DNA of 64,000 nucleotides from Lingula anatina. Lineage: Eukaryota; Brachiopoda; Lingulata; Lingulida; Lingulidae. Positions 25,284-37,552 of the stretch are shown here, piece after piece. Numbering within the stretch: position 1 is the stretch's first letter; the number at the start of each line of letters is the position of its first letter. A program made the position numbers and the translations under genes. The notes below the pieces were generated by a model. That model did no database searches. It was not told the origin of the DNA and saw nothing but the letters and a program-made list of their open reading frames with translations. The stretch lies in contig NW_019776157.1 in assembly GCF_001039355.2 (NCBI RefSeq), forward strand, positions 533,232 through 597,231. The letters are read 5' to 3'.

Positions 25284-26927
25284 ATGCCAACTATCGTTCA
25301 ACAGGTAAAAAGTGAATTTTTAAAGATTATTTCTAAATGATATCAAAAGAATTTTCTAAAAACGTTCAAAATACAATGTCAGTACATTTATATTAATTTA
25401 CCATCCAAATTGTGCTAATGTAATATTAAACATGCATCATGATTGGTAAATCACTTATCTGTTGAAATTCCCCAAAGTGGAACTTAACGTTTTAAGGTTA
25501 CTGTTGTCATGTTTACTTCATATCACTTCGCCGCGGAGTTACCAGTATATGAATCAGTTTCGGCACATTGATTCAAACATTTGACAGAATTTATTTTTTT
25601 ATTTGCAGCTGGAGCAAGTGCAAGCAAATGTCGCAGAATGTGAACATAGATTAGATAAAATAGAGAGGTTGTTAAGGTTGGAAGAGTTGGCAGATAACGA
25701 AAGGCAAGGTTTCATAGTATGAGTAATCAGCCTTAGGCCTGGCACGAAAATTCATGCGTTAGCACTCCTATTGACGATTCTGATATGTACTGGCACTCCT
25801 ATCGACAATTTTGAAATGTACTGGCACAGCATTGCACAGCCAATACATATCAGAATCATCAATAGGAGTGCTAACGCATGAGTTTTCGTGCTACCTTAGG
25901 CCCTCTGTTTTTTTTTTCCTATTCACTGTTGGTTTTGGGTCAGAACGAAAGAGCTTAAGGTAACTGAAAAATGTTCTCCAATAGCCAGTGCAGCTTTGGA
26001 TCAATTTTCCCCTTTTCCCTCAATTTTACAAGTTGTCTGACACTGTTGCAAAGGCACTGCATTTTGCTTCTAATTAAGATATCTTCAATTTAGTAAATCC
26101 ATCCACTTGTAGAAACAATAACACCTGGTTAATTGCATGAATCTGCCAGGTCCCTGCATCTATTAACCTGGCTATATAACAGTTACAAACTTGCATAATT
26201 CACGGCTTATGTTCATAGTTTCTGCTCTGACCCTATCACAAAATTTATGCGTTAGTACTCCTATTTACAGTTTCTGATACTACACTATACAAACACACTC
26301 ATTTTGTGCTTCTCTGACCCTTAATTTTGACACTTGGTGAAAACAGAAATAGAAGTGATAAAAAAGCTAACTTTGTAAGCGAAGTTCAGAATTTGAGTGT
26401 TTCATCATGTTACAAAGCATGTGTAATAATGGTGAATGGATCAGAATGTAATGACATTTGAACTATGCTTTTTTTGCATATTTCTCAAGACTTAAACTTT
26501 TACATATAAAACAATCATAAAATGTCTCTCAATCTCAGTAATTTCTTGATGTTTGCCCTGTTTTTTAGCATACCTCAATTATCTTTTCAGAAACAGTTTA
26601 CTTGCGGAAGAAAAAGTCCTAAAGAAAACAATTGCTCAGTATGGTGGGTATAAGCACAATAACTCCACAATGTACATTACTATCATCATTATTGCAGTTT
26701 ATTTATATTTTGTTTTCTTTGATATCATATACCTCAAATTAAAAAAAAACCTTAATATTCAACAATGTGAAAGTCTTATTTTCCGTTTTTTTCTTTCCAT
26801 TTCAGACAAGGACATGGCAAATTTAAGAAAAGAAAACAGAAAAACAATGCTGTTATCAGTAATTTTATTTACCTCAGTCTTTATAGGATATTTGTATTTT
26901 TATGGAGAAAATACTATATTTCTATAA
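25284..26927 (+). CDS. CCDC167: Coiled-coil domain-containing protein 167
   Basis: Four exons join in frame: 25284-25304, 25609-25708, 26569-26643 and 26806-26927, giving 105 residues (human about 97). The first two thirds are Glu/Arg/Leu-rich and predicted coiled coil. Then come LRKENRKTMLLSV, matching the human LRQENRKNMLLSV signature, and a C-terminal hydrophobic helix (about residues 84-98) that makes this a tail-anchored, single-pass membrane protein. Exon 3 must start after the TTTTTTAG at 26567-26568; the later CAG acceptors break the frame. The function in the family is poorly known. Intron 2 carries a fold-back element at 25734-25902. Confidence 0.92.
25734..25902. repeat. Near-perfect fold-back element in CCDC167 intron 2
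   Basis: A left arm of about 60 bases (GGCACGAAAATTCATGCGTT onward) is almost exactly the inverse of the right arm (25839-25902), with a centre of about 40 bases. CCTTAGGCC occurs at both ends and is either part of the inverted repeat or a target duplication. Confidence 0.92.
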
Positions 26928-29900
26928 CTACATCTCATAAGGATATGTTCTTCTCAAAAGTGACATCTATGCAGTATGACTAAAGGAATGAAATAACAAA
27001 GGAGAGGGTTGAGATTCAGATTTTGCAAAAATAATTATGCAGAAACCATTTAAGGCCTTTGTACATTTGGAATACCTGTATTTGGATCATTTCTAACAAC
27101 AACTTTTTTGTAACATGACACGACTTACATGAGCAATAGTAGTGCAGTCAACATTAATGTTATGTCATGCCCGTTTTCTGTGAAGCTATATTTGTGGAAA
27201 CTGCATTTTTAGTTCTCCCCTCGACACCCTAACGGGCATAAGAAGGATGACAAAAGAAGAATTCCAGCAGGTTGAAAGATAGAACACTCATTGGACATGA
27301 TGAATCTGGTGAGAAAAGTCGCCTAGTAGCAACTGGTGTATGAAAAGTGATATTTTGATGTAACAATATAAGCCAAAAGCATTTTAATAAGAAATGATAG
27401 TGATGGGACCAATAATGATTATTTATCTGGTAAGTTGTTAGTGTGCTCTGGAAGTTTAGATTTAATTTAAAAAAGGAACACATGACATTCTAATTTCACA
27501 AAATAAATAGTGGAGGTTTAGCATTGACTAAGAAGTAATTTTTGCAATCGTTTTTATTTAAAGGTAAGCTTTTAAGTGAATCATAATTCTTTACATGGCA
27601 CAATAAGTGAATTAATTTTTTGTATAACAAATAACAATATCAAATTTCCAGTTAACAGATATCCATTTATTACGCAATTGAAATGAAACACAAAATGCTG
27701 TAGTTCAAATATTATGTTCATTGGTAAGTCATGCTTTGGTGGATTTTATACAGTTAACATCAGATTCTGTAATTGGCAATTCATGTCATCTCATGTAATA
27801 TGAACAAACTTAAGATACCTGAATAACCTTTCCAAACTAAAAAAAAAATAATAATAATAATAATAAAAACATTCTTCCACTTTTAAAAGTCAAGTAATAT
27901 TTGGCAGAAAATGTGACTTCATTCACTAGAAATGTGCATATAATATATTAAATAAAGAAACTTTTTGCATTAATTTTTGAAAATAATCTCATAAGATCAA
28001 CAATATTTTTGTATATCATATCATATTCCATATACTGAGCATGTGCAAATTGTTCAATAAATATCAAATAACCAAAGAAAAAGCATATGCTAGGCTAGAA
28101 AAATAAGCAAATAAAGTTATTTTTATTACCACATAATTAATTATTAAATAATAATGGGAACAAAATCTAGCAGCCTTATTGGTTGCTTCAGTTCATGTTC
28201 ATCTGATATTTGTTCTAAAATAAACAAGTTATACTGTCAACTCAAAAATGTTCTATCAAGAAAAAGCATTAAAGCATAACATTACTGACTTGAAAACTTT
28301 AAAACAGGTCTTTCATGTCTGTTAAAAGAATGGTAACAACTTCTTTTGTCATAAAAAGTGCTGTTATGGAATCTAAATATCTGTATAGTAATAAAGGAAG
28401 ATCTATACTAAGGGAAATTAGTAAATTGAGCAAACTAGTGTTTTTGTATGTTTATATTTATATATCTTTGGTTAAGTATGTCTTAACCAAGCCTTTAATT
28501 TGGACTTCCATAACATTATCAAAATGTACATGTGTAGACATATATGCTATGACTTTTAACTCATAAAATTCATCAAATATTTCCATGGCACTCTTTAGGT
28601 GTTATCATAGAATTGCCAGAGCAATACCCAACATTATACAAAGCCCCCTTCTTTGGTCCCACAAGAAATTCAGTATGCACAGACCCAATTTTCCCTCAGA
28701 GACTGAATTATGCGATTTATCACAGTAAATCCTGGTTATACCTGGCTTCTACTGGTGGGTCACATAGGCTGAATTCACAACAGCATCTTATAGACCCGCA
28801 GATTAAAAATGGCGACCCACTTAAAAGCTTGCCACATAAATCCCATAATTGACGATGAATAGATTCTCCGCGGGGATTATGCNAATAATAATAATAATAA
28901 TAAAAACATTCTTCCACTTTTAAAAGTCAAGTAATATTTGGCAGAAAATGTGACTTCATTCACTAGAAATGTGCATATAATATATTAAATAAAGAAACTT
29001 TTTGCATTAATTTTTGAAAATAATCTCATAAGATCAACAATATTTTTGTATATCATATCATATTCCATATACTGAGCATGTGCAAATTGTTCAATAAATA
29101 TCAAATAACCAAAGAAAAAGCATATGCTAGGCTAGAAAAATAAGCAAATAAAGTTATTTTTATTACCACATAATTAATTATTAAATAATAATGGGAACAA
29201 TAATGGCAGCCTTATTGGTTGCTTCAGTTCATGTTCATCTGATATTTGTTCTAAAATAAACAAGTTATACTGTCAACTCAAAAATGTTCTAGCAAGAAAA
29301 AGCATTAAAGCATAACATTACTGACTTGAAAACTTTAAAACAGGTCTTTCATGCCTGTTAAAAGAAGAATGGTAACAACTTCTTTTGTCATAAAAAGTGC
29401 TGTTATGGAATCTAAATATCTGTATAGTAATAAAGGAAGATCTATACTAAGGGAAATTAGTAAATTGAGCAAACTAGTGTTTTTGTATGTTTATATTTAT
29501 ATATCTTTGGTTAAGTATGTCTTAACCAAGCCTTTAATTTGGACTTCCATAACATTATCAAATGTGCATGTGTAGACATATATGCTATGACTTTTAACTC
29601 ATAAAATTCATCAAATATTTCCATGGCACTCTTTAGGTGTTATCATAGAATTGCCAGAGCAATACCCAACATTATACAAAGCCCCTTTCTTTGGTCCCAC
29701 AAGAAATTCAGTTTGCACAGACCTAATTTTCCCTCAGAGACAGTGAATTATGCGATTTATCACAGTAAACCCTGGTCATACCTGGCCTCTACTGGTGGGT
29801 CACATTGGCTGAATTCACAACAGCAGACTTACAGACCCGCATATTAAAAATGGGAACCCACTTAAAAGCTTGCCACATAAATCCCATAATTGACGATGAA

Positions 29901-30774
29901 TAGATTCTCCGCGGGGATAATGCAACAAGCTTTCAATTGGGTCAGCCACATTTGATCCCCGGATATGTTAGTCTGCTGTTGTCAATATTTCACCCACTTA
30001 CTAATGTATACCACAGAATGGAGTGAGATGACTGGTACTCGCATATTTTGGTGTGTTTGTTATGTGAAACCCACATTTACACTTATAAAGAATTCTTGAA
30101 AACTATATTTTAAATGCATGTAATCATATGCATTTCCTTTTGTAAAAATGTAACATGAAATACATATATTATGGCAATGTAATACATAAAAATGCAATAA
30201 AAATGGCATTTTATTGACCAATAAACATAGAAACTACACTGCTAATGGGCTTAAAAAATACAAACTACAAAACATACTTCCAATCTACTGTCATTTTAGC
30301 AGAACAAATATCATATTCCTCCTTAAAGAATGCCATAATGATGATAAAATATTTATAAATTAAACATACTATTATTCTAATGATTGTACATGTCATGAAG
30401 AAGTTAATCTCATGAATTGTTCATAAAATAATTTATAACTAAATAACTTACTTCTTGCATGTAAACAAAAGTTGATTGAAACACTTATTCAACATATCTA
30501 AAGTATATTTATTTACCTCCAAGTAATCTTAATCATTTAGGAAGAAGAAAAAATTTACTACGTGCTGCTGTTTATATATAACATTAAAATTTCCTGAGTT
30601 TGTAATTTAAAGGCTGCCATAACACCTATATCAATGGAATCAATCAATGTGCATGGGATTAGCTTTTTTTTTCTTTTTTTTTAAACACCAAAAATAATCT
30701 ACTGAACAATGAAGCGGGTATTTTATAGCTATCAAAAAATGACATAGTAATGTTTTCCTTAAGCTGGTAATTTT
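26928..30774. other. Intergenic region between CCDC167 and the SLC25A48-like gene
   Basis: It contains 3' untranslated sequence of both convergent genes and the duplicated segment 27849-29923. No further coding signal is convincing. Confidence 0.5.
27849..29923. repeat. Duplicated segment of about 1.03 kb flanking a scaffold join
   Basis: 27849-28882 and 28884-29923 are nearly identical with a few substitutions and small indels, and they meet at the n at 28883. As at 12679, the layout is that of two overlapping contig ends. The content is non-coding, with a GGGTCACAT...CCGCGGGG element at the right end of each copy. Confidence 0.9.
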
Positions 30775-33700
30775 CTACTTGACAACCTCAGCACTAACAA
30801 TCTCTGGCTGATGACAAATGGTTTCTGGTTCTGCGTGGATTTGGTTTAGGTACCTTAAAGCTTGTGAATACCCTAGGAATGTAACAGCACAAGTAGGAAA
30901 TCCTCTAATTGCAGTTACAACTAGCCCCGTGAAAAAAATTCTATACCCTCCTTCTTGGTATGTCTTCCGTATACAATCAGTGGTGCTTTTATAAACCAGG
31001 CCATGCATGTCTGCCTGGATGCGACTTTTTATCACATCAAAAGGGATGATGACTGACCATGATATGACCCCTGCCCATCCACCAGCAAAAAGACTAGCAA
31101 AAATTCCATGCTTGTCAAACAACTGTGTTCTTTGCATACCATCGTACATTGCCTCATAGACAAGAAGATAAAGCCCATAAGCTGGAATGTCTCTCCATGC
31201 CATGCTGTACATACCACGATACATGCCCTTTATGCCACACTGTCTGTATATGCTGCTCATGCATTCCAAAGGCCCCTTGAAGTACCCAGAACGAGTCTTC
31301 TCTAAAATTAAAAAAAAGACCACAATTCTAAGCTCAATTTCATATCATGATATATTTAACAGGCCATATAAATGAAATTACTGTTTGTTACTTTAAACAG
31401 CAGATTTGTGATTGTGATCACAGAATAAATGACTTAAAATGTAATTTCATGGTGCATTTGGCACCTTCCCATTCGGCATGTTCTGTATATGCCACAGATT
31501 ATTGTCAGCACATAAAGCTCAAGAAAAAGAACCCTTATGTAAACAGTGAGAGACCTGGATAAAAGCTGGCTAAATCATTCGCGGTTTATATTGTGGTGCT
31601 TGCAACAAACATTTTTTGATCACAACAGGAAATCAACGTGAAATCTTGAATCGGTGATCGCAATCACAAACCCCAGGATCCAAGTCACAAACAGCAATTA
31701 TTGTTTCTCAGGACTGTTTAACCCTGGGAGAATTACAAAACAATATTCCACAAAACTGGATTAAAGATACTCGTCATGGGAATCAAGGGATCTCAAGTTT
31801 AACCACATGCATAACTGGTATTAATATTAACTTCCACTCCATTCACTGTAAACATGAAAACATATCTGATGCAGTTTTAATACATACAAGAAGTTGTGCA
31901 ACTGGCTTTCAACTTCAAGTCTTGATTTGTTTTGTTCTTGTAATTAGGTAATCTTCTATGCAATTCTTTTATTGACCACAAAGAAATTTCATCTGACTGA
32001 TGCAAAGAAGTTTATTAGTAAGATCAGATAGCTTAATATTGGTGTTTAGAAAATATCCAAGTGTAAACTGTGCCTCTGCAGGGACGACGAGTGGGGAGGC
32101 ATGTGAGAGGAAGAGTGATATATAGCTCTACATAGATCCAAAATGGTAAAGATCATTTCTTCCTATCAATTAAATTAAGACATATAACTTTTATTTTGTA
32201 ATATTTGTAAGATGTGATAATATGGCTAATTTCAACCAAATTAAGTCCTTAAGAACATTTTCTTTGATAGAAGTGGGCACTACAATATTACACTTGCTAT
32301 AAATATTGTTCAAAGTTTGTTCAAGTATCATTTCTCCTTTCCCTTCATATAAATCAGTGATTGGCTATACACAGCTAGGATTATTGCATTGACAGGGAAA
32401 GCTCTAATGGCAGTCACCAAAGACCCGGTGTAAAAAATTCTCAGTCCACCCTCCACATACATCTTAGATATACAGTTCAAAGTTCCAGAGTATATCTTGG
32501 TGTGTGCACTGTGGTCTGCCTGTAGACGGCTTTTTACAATATCTGCTGGCATTATAGCCAACCAGCTGATCACACCCGCCATTCCACCTGAGAGCAAGTG
32601 CGACAACACAGCACCACGCGCTATGATATCGTAGGCATGCAAAAGATCCTGCATTCCCTCAAAAGTTCCCATGTACAGAACCTGAGCTGGAATGTCCCGC
32701 ATAAACATTATGCAGTTTCCACGATACAGACTTTGTATTCCTCCATGTTTATACAAGGCTCTCATGCATTCTATTGGACCTTTGAAGTACTGGTGCGACC
32801 CTGTGGATGTAACAAGCACATACATTAATTGACACAATGATAAAGACAATTTATCTAAACAACCACTTGGGACTTTAATGTTTTGATGAAAAAATCTTAA
32901 CCTCAACAATAAGTGTGGGATACCCAGTCAAACGATTAAATTTTGCAATGTAATTTCAAGGTATATGTAGGAGAACCAGTCAACTAGACAAAGAATAAAT
33001 TTTCCTGAAAATTTCAGCAATCTTCACTTCAGCACACCCTATTTGAATATACATAGTGTACTGGTATTACTGGTATGTGTGCATGTGCATTCAAATGACT
33101 GAGAATAGAATTTAAAAAAAAAACATGCTAATACCCTCAAAAACAAAATAAGCAATAAATCGGAAACACAGTATGTCAGTTAGGGAGCAAATGTGTACCT
33201 GATGAGCAAAGGCACCAACAAAGAATATTTAGATAAGGTAATTAGAATATATACATACAAATTCAATGTTAGTTTACAAGAATTATCCATGCAGTTAATA
33301 ATTTTACTTACTAATTTTCTTTCCATATGCACATTAATCAGCCAAGTATGTGCTGATTGCAGTAACAGCCAAAGAAGTAAGATCCATGTCCTTGTTTCTT
33401 TTTTCCTTTTCAATCAATTTAGTATCACTAGATGTTTTATGCAATAAAGAGAGCCTGTAAAATTCCTGCATAATAAACCATCTACTTTCTCATTAATTAA
33501 CGCCCCCTACCCAACCAAAAAGAAGTTTTTCTTTGCTTGCAATAATAACTGAAACAAGAAAATCAGGATAAAGCCATTCCCAAGCTTTATTTGCCCAGTG
33601 TGTTGGTATTATTTTTGAGATGAAACATTTCTTGTTTACTATTAACGACTACTGAAACAAAAAAGTTGGTCAGAGGGTCAATATGTCACTTAGAGCGTGC

Positions 33701-36158
33701 ATTGATAATTAGGCATTGAAAATGAGTTGCATTATGTTTGATTAAAAAATGACTTGTAGTGTGAATATATATATGTCTATCAGACCTAACATGTAAATAG
33801 AAATAATTTAGATACTCCAAGGTAATTTCAACTAACTGTAACTATAACATTCAGAAACATATGGCCCAAGAGACAAATTATTCAAATGCATTATACATAT
33901 ATCATACTTGTGATATATTACTGAAATTAATATATCCTAAGATTACTGTTTATAACAGGGGTGGATTGAGACTGTTTTCTGGGTCTTCCGGAAGATGGTG
34001 AGATTTTCAAGTTTACTCTGACAGATATCTCATTTTTTCTGTTGGAAGACAGCCAAAAATGGAGGATGAATCAACAAAGATAATTTGGAAGACTGTCAGA
34101 AAATATCTCTTTATTTGCCTGCATAATCAGTAATCACAAAAGAAAGAGACATCACTGAACTATGTAAATGGAAGTTAATTCTTCCTTTTAGCTGACAATA
34201 TTAAACATTAATAATAAATAAATAATAAAGCTATACCATTGAATACCATTTTGAGATAAAATTGGCTATGGAGCCACTGACTACTTACCGTTACCGTGTG
34301 GTATCTGAGACTGCAGCACCACTTTTACTACATCTACGGGACAAGCAATAGCCAACTGGGCAGTACCCCCAATGCATCCAGCTATATAAATGTCTCTATA
34401 GGAAGGCTGAGTTGTGGTGTCTGGATGCAACCAACGGAGACTGTTTCCATACACACCGAAGAAGACTGAATTAATAGCCCCATATGAAACCAGTGGAAAT
34501 GATAGCCCACGGAAGAAGCCCCTTCCCTGAAAAAATGTTTTATTGTCTGTCTTTAAAGTAACGGTTAATGCTCCTTGTATAGCAAATAAACTGATATCTC
34601 AAACTTTTTGAATTGCGTTCATAGGTGGATCCAAAGGAAATTGATGGATTCAGTTCTGCTCCCCCCCCCCAAAAAAAAAAAAAATCACCTATGAGGCACA
34701 CAAAAGAACTACAAAACCCCATTTTTTTCTTTTTTTCAAAAATACCATTTGTTGATAAAATAGATTAAAACATTTTTTGAAATAGGTGGCCCTTCTTGTT
34801 GATGAAAACGTAACGTCTAAGAATGAAAACTATGCAGTCTGCGAACTTAGCCACTGGTCCAACACCCATAGCCAGTACAATTCCATTTGGACAAGTCAAT
34901 TTTTCAGAATGTGTAAATTAAGTGGTTGTTATCATAGTTCAAGAAATTTCTATCACATCTTACCAGCCCATGATGATAGATGTTCTTGATCGCATCCCAT
35001 GTACCTTTGTAATGATGGCCTGCCAGCTGGGTTTGCATCTGAACCTAATAACATACAAAAGAAGCCATTTTAAACAACACAGTCTTAATACAAATACTAT
35101 AAATATTGCAAAACACTTCAAGGACTTCATTTGATCTTTTTTCTGTCAGACAAGAACAATTCAGATGCAGACAATTTACTGTATTCAAAATTCAAAGATA
35201 TCTGTGTTGAGAATAGATATTTTACTAGGCATAGTTGGAATTGCACCATATTGGTTCATTTTGTTTTACAAGTTTGTCCAAAAAAAATGCTTCTTCTTCT
35301 CTTCACTTATAAAATAACAAATTCATTGACCTTTATTGAAGCATACAAAGGTGGAAGTTTCAGTGAAAATGAAAAGAAAAGCAATAAATCTATGTCGATA
35401 TACCTAACAAAAAATTCACACTTTGGTATGCTTTTGACAAAAGGCAAGTAAGCATGCACGCACGCACGCACACACACACACACACACACACAAATCCACA
35501 CTGCTTTCATAACATTTGATCTTTTGATGAAAAAAATAATAAGTCTCTCATCACTAATTAAAATATGATTAAAAATATAGTTGCAAAGAAAAATTATATA
35601 AAGAATGATGAATAATAAAAAATAAAAGGATGTATAAAAATAAAAATTTAACCAATTTACTATGAGAAAATTTGAGTATACCTTAGTTGTATCAAAGGGA
35701 TGCCCTACAACAAGCCCTGCTATTCCTAAATAAAAACAAATAATAATGAACGCAAAGAAAGCAACTATTCTTCTAATACAATGAACTTCAACCGTACTAG
35801 GAAACCAAACCCTAAAACAGCAGTGTTTAGAAGCCCTAGGACTACAGAAAAAGCAACCAAATATATTTTCTAGATAAAAATTTACACCATTTTACCTCAT
35901 TTTACATTTGGCATCTATACAAATACACATATTTTCCAAATTTAGAAAACAAACAGCTTCAAAATCTTTTGACAAGCAAGTTATATTTAAAAAAAGTCTC
36001 AAATACTAATAATATCCTACACTCAACTGAAAAAATAGCATCTAAAATAAAACTACTTGGTGAAGTTACATCATCTACCCAAATTGATTGTATAATCAGG
36101 TATTTTTACCGCCTAAACATCCTGCTATGTAATCGTTCACACCACCAGTGGCATCCAT
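30775..36158 (-). CDS. Mitochondrial carrier, SLC25A48-like, distal last-exon isoform
   Basis: Exons 36110-36158, 35682-35725, 34964-35044, 34289-34526 and 30775-31301 join in frame to 312 residues, the usual length of an inner-membrane SLC25 carrier. The three repeats each carry PxD/ExxK/R: PFDTTK, PVDVVK and PFDVIK followed by SRIQAD. LYRG-type, RDIPAYGLYL and RGFP motifs resemble human SLC25A48, reported as a mitochondrial choline importer. SLC25A45/47 are close relatives, so the substrate is uncertain. The start ATG at 36158 gives the family's short leader before DYIAGCLGG. The first four exons are shared with a second isoform that uses the last exon at 32328-32800. Confidence 0.92.
32328..32800 (-). 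CDS. Alternative (proximal) last exon of the SLC25A48-like carrier
   Basis: This exon encodes 156 residues covering the second half of repeat 2 and all of repeat 3. Its acceptor phase is the same as that of the distal exon, so exon 4 (34289-34526, ending in phase 1) can splice to either. Joined to exons 1-4 it gives 294 residues. Its third signature is PADIVKSRLQAD, against PFDVIKSRIQAD in the distal exon. By eye the two C-terminal halves agree at about half of their positions, far too diverged for alleles. A minus-strand AATAAA about 130 bases after the stop (plus 32190-32195) could end this transcript before the distal exon. No other first half is seen between the two exons, which argues for alternative splicing and against a second gene. 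Confidence 0.85.
35453..35491. repeat. (CA)n with (CGCA)n microsatellite
   Basis: A simple repeat in an intron of the carrier gene. Confidence 0.9.
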
Positions 36159-36807
36159 CCCAAGTATTGCTCTCTGTTGAATTCAATATTACCTAGGGCA
36201 TTTTCTGGAAAACAAAACAGTCATTCTTAAATACTTCATAAATGTAGACATAGTGCTTTTGTGTTATTTCTCACCAACACCAAAATGCAACCCATAAAAA
36301 AAACTGAATGGTATATCTGAAAGAAAGAAATGACAGAATCTAACAACCTTAAACAAGTCAAATCAGCACCTTGTACTTGACCTATGCAGCAACCAACTGC
36401 TTGGCAGATATGTTATTACAACTCGTTTTAACTTAAAATCTGGATTAAAATAACACAATCATGCTCACAAGTTTGGTATTTCCAAAGCCATTTGACTTCC
36501 ATTATAAAGAATGTTTGTGCAGCAGAACATAGAGCACATGTTCACTGAAACATTGTGGGAACATCGAGTACAGGGTATAGTATCTTATCTGAAGAAGGAC
36601 TTCTTATGACTGATGTACCCCTGCCTGCTACTCTACTCTCCCCTAATATATACTCTTGTTTTAAATACAACATTACAAGGTCTACTGGTATAAAATTTAT
36701 ACTGATACCTACCTGATATATATTTTTTTCATAATTTAAGCAAATTACATTTATCTATTTGTCACATTTACTTATCATCTATTTTGCCAAAATAAATTAC
36801 ATTTCAG

Positions 36808-37060
36808 AGGCCCATTCCCATAGACATCATTGGTCTATGTGAAGTAATCCAACACCGCATGGACTCTTGCTGAATGCAATCAGATTAACAGATTAACATG
36901 CCTCCTCCTGACATTAAGTACAGTAGAATACAGAAAAGCTGGTGATTACATGAGTATGTTGGATACATAAGGAGGTGTGTCATTCAGATAAGCTGATTGC
37001 ACTCTGGGCAGTCCCTGGATTGATTTACATAGATTGTTGGTGTGAATTAAAATGGGGTCA
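36808..37060. repeat. Fold-back element of the CATTCCCAT family
   Basis: The left arm starting near GGCCCATTCCCATAGACATC pairs with the right arm ending GTGTGAATTAAAATGGGG. Internal paired blocks are GAATGCAATCAG and CTGATTGCACTC. It is imperfect and non-coding, and related to 46655-46907 and 43350-43512. Confidence 0.7.
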
Positions 37061-37552
37061 TAGCTGGTTATCCCTTCAGCATCTTCACAAGTATAGTAGA
37101 CAGGCACATTATAAACTGTTCCCTTTTCTGTTCATAATTCGATGCATACTTGCAGACGATAATCAGTACCAACTGCCCCAGATCAAGTTTGTATCATAGA
37201 GGTGATTTCATGGCCAAATTTAATTTCAGAAAATCCCTATTTTAGTTCAAGTTATATGTAATTAAATTATATTTAGATGTCTTAAAATTATATTAAGTGA
37301 ATATTTAAGTAAATTACATTAAACTTCTACACAAATCAAGTCAGATGTCAGTGTATAATAAATGTATTTAAATGTCCTAGTTAAAATTACATTAAAGTTC
37401 TGCAGGATGTTTTCAGGACTGAATAACTTCATTTATGGCTTCATCTTCTAGTTAAAGTTTAAATCAGCCTTGGTCTAATTGTGTTAAAGGTCTCCTGCAA
37501 TATGTCTTAATTCTGTTAATTGGCTTCAATATCTCTGACTTGCTTAAGGAAT

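Noticed and set aside
28315-28566. 83-codon frame with a hydrophobic stretch, repeated at 29351
   Set aside because: It is low-complexity, not conserved in frame at its 3' end between the two copies, and resembles no family.
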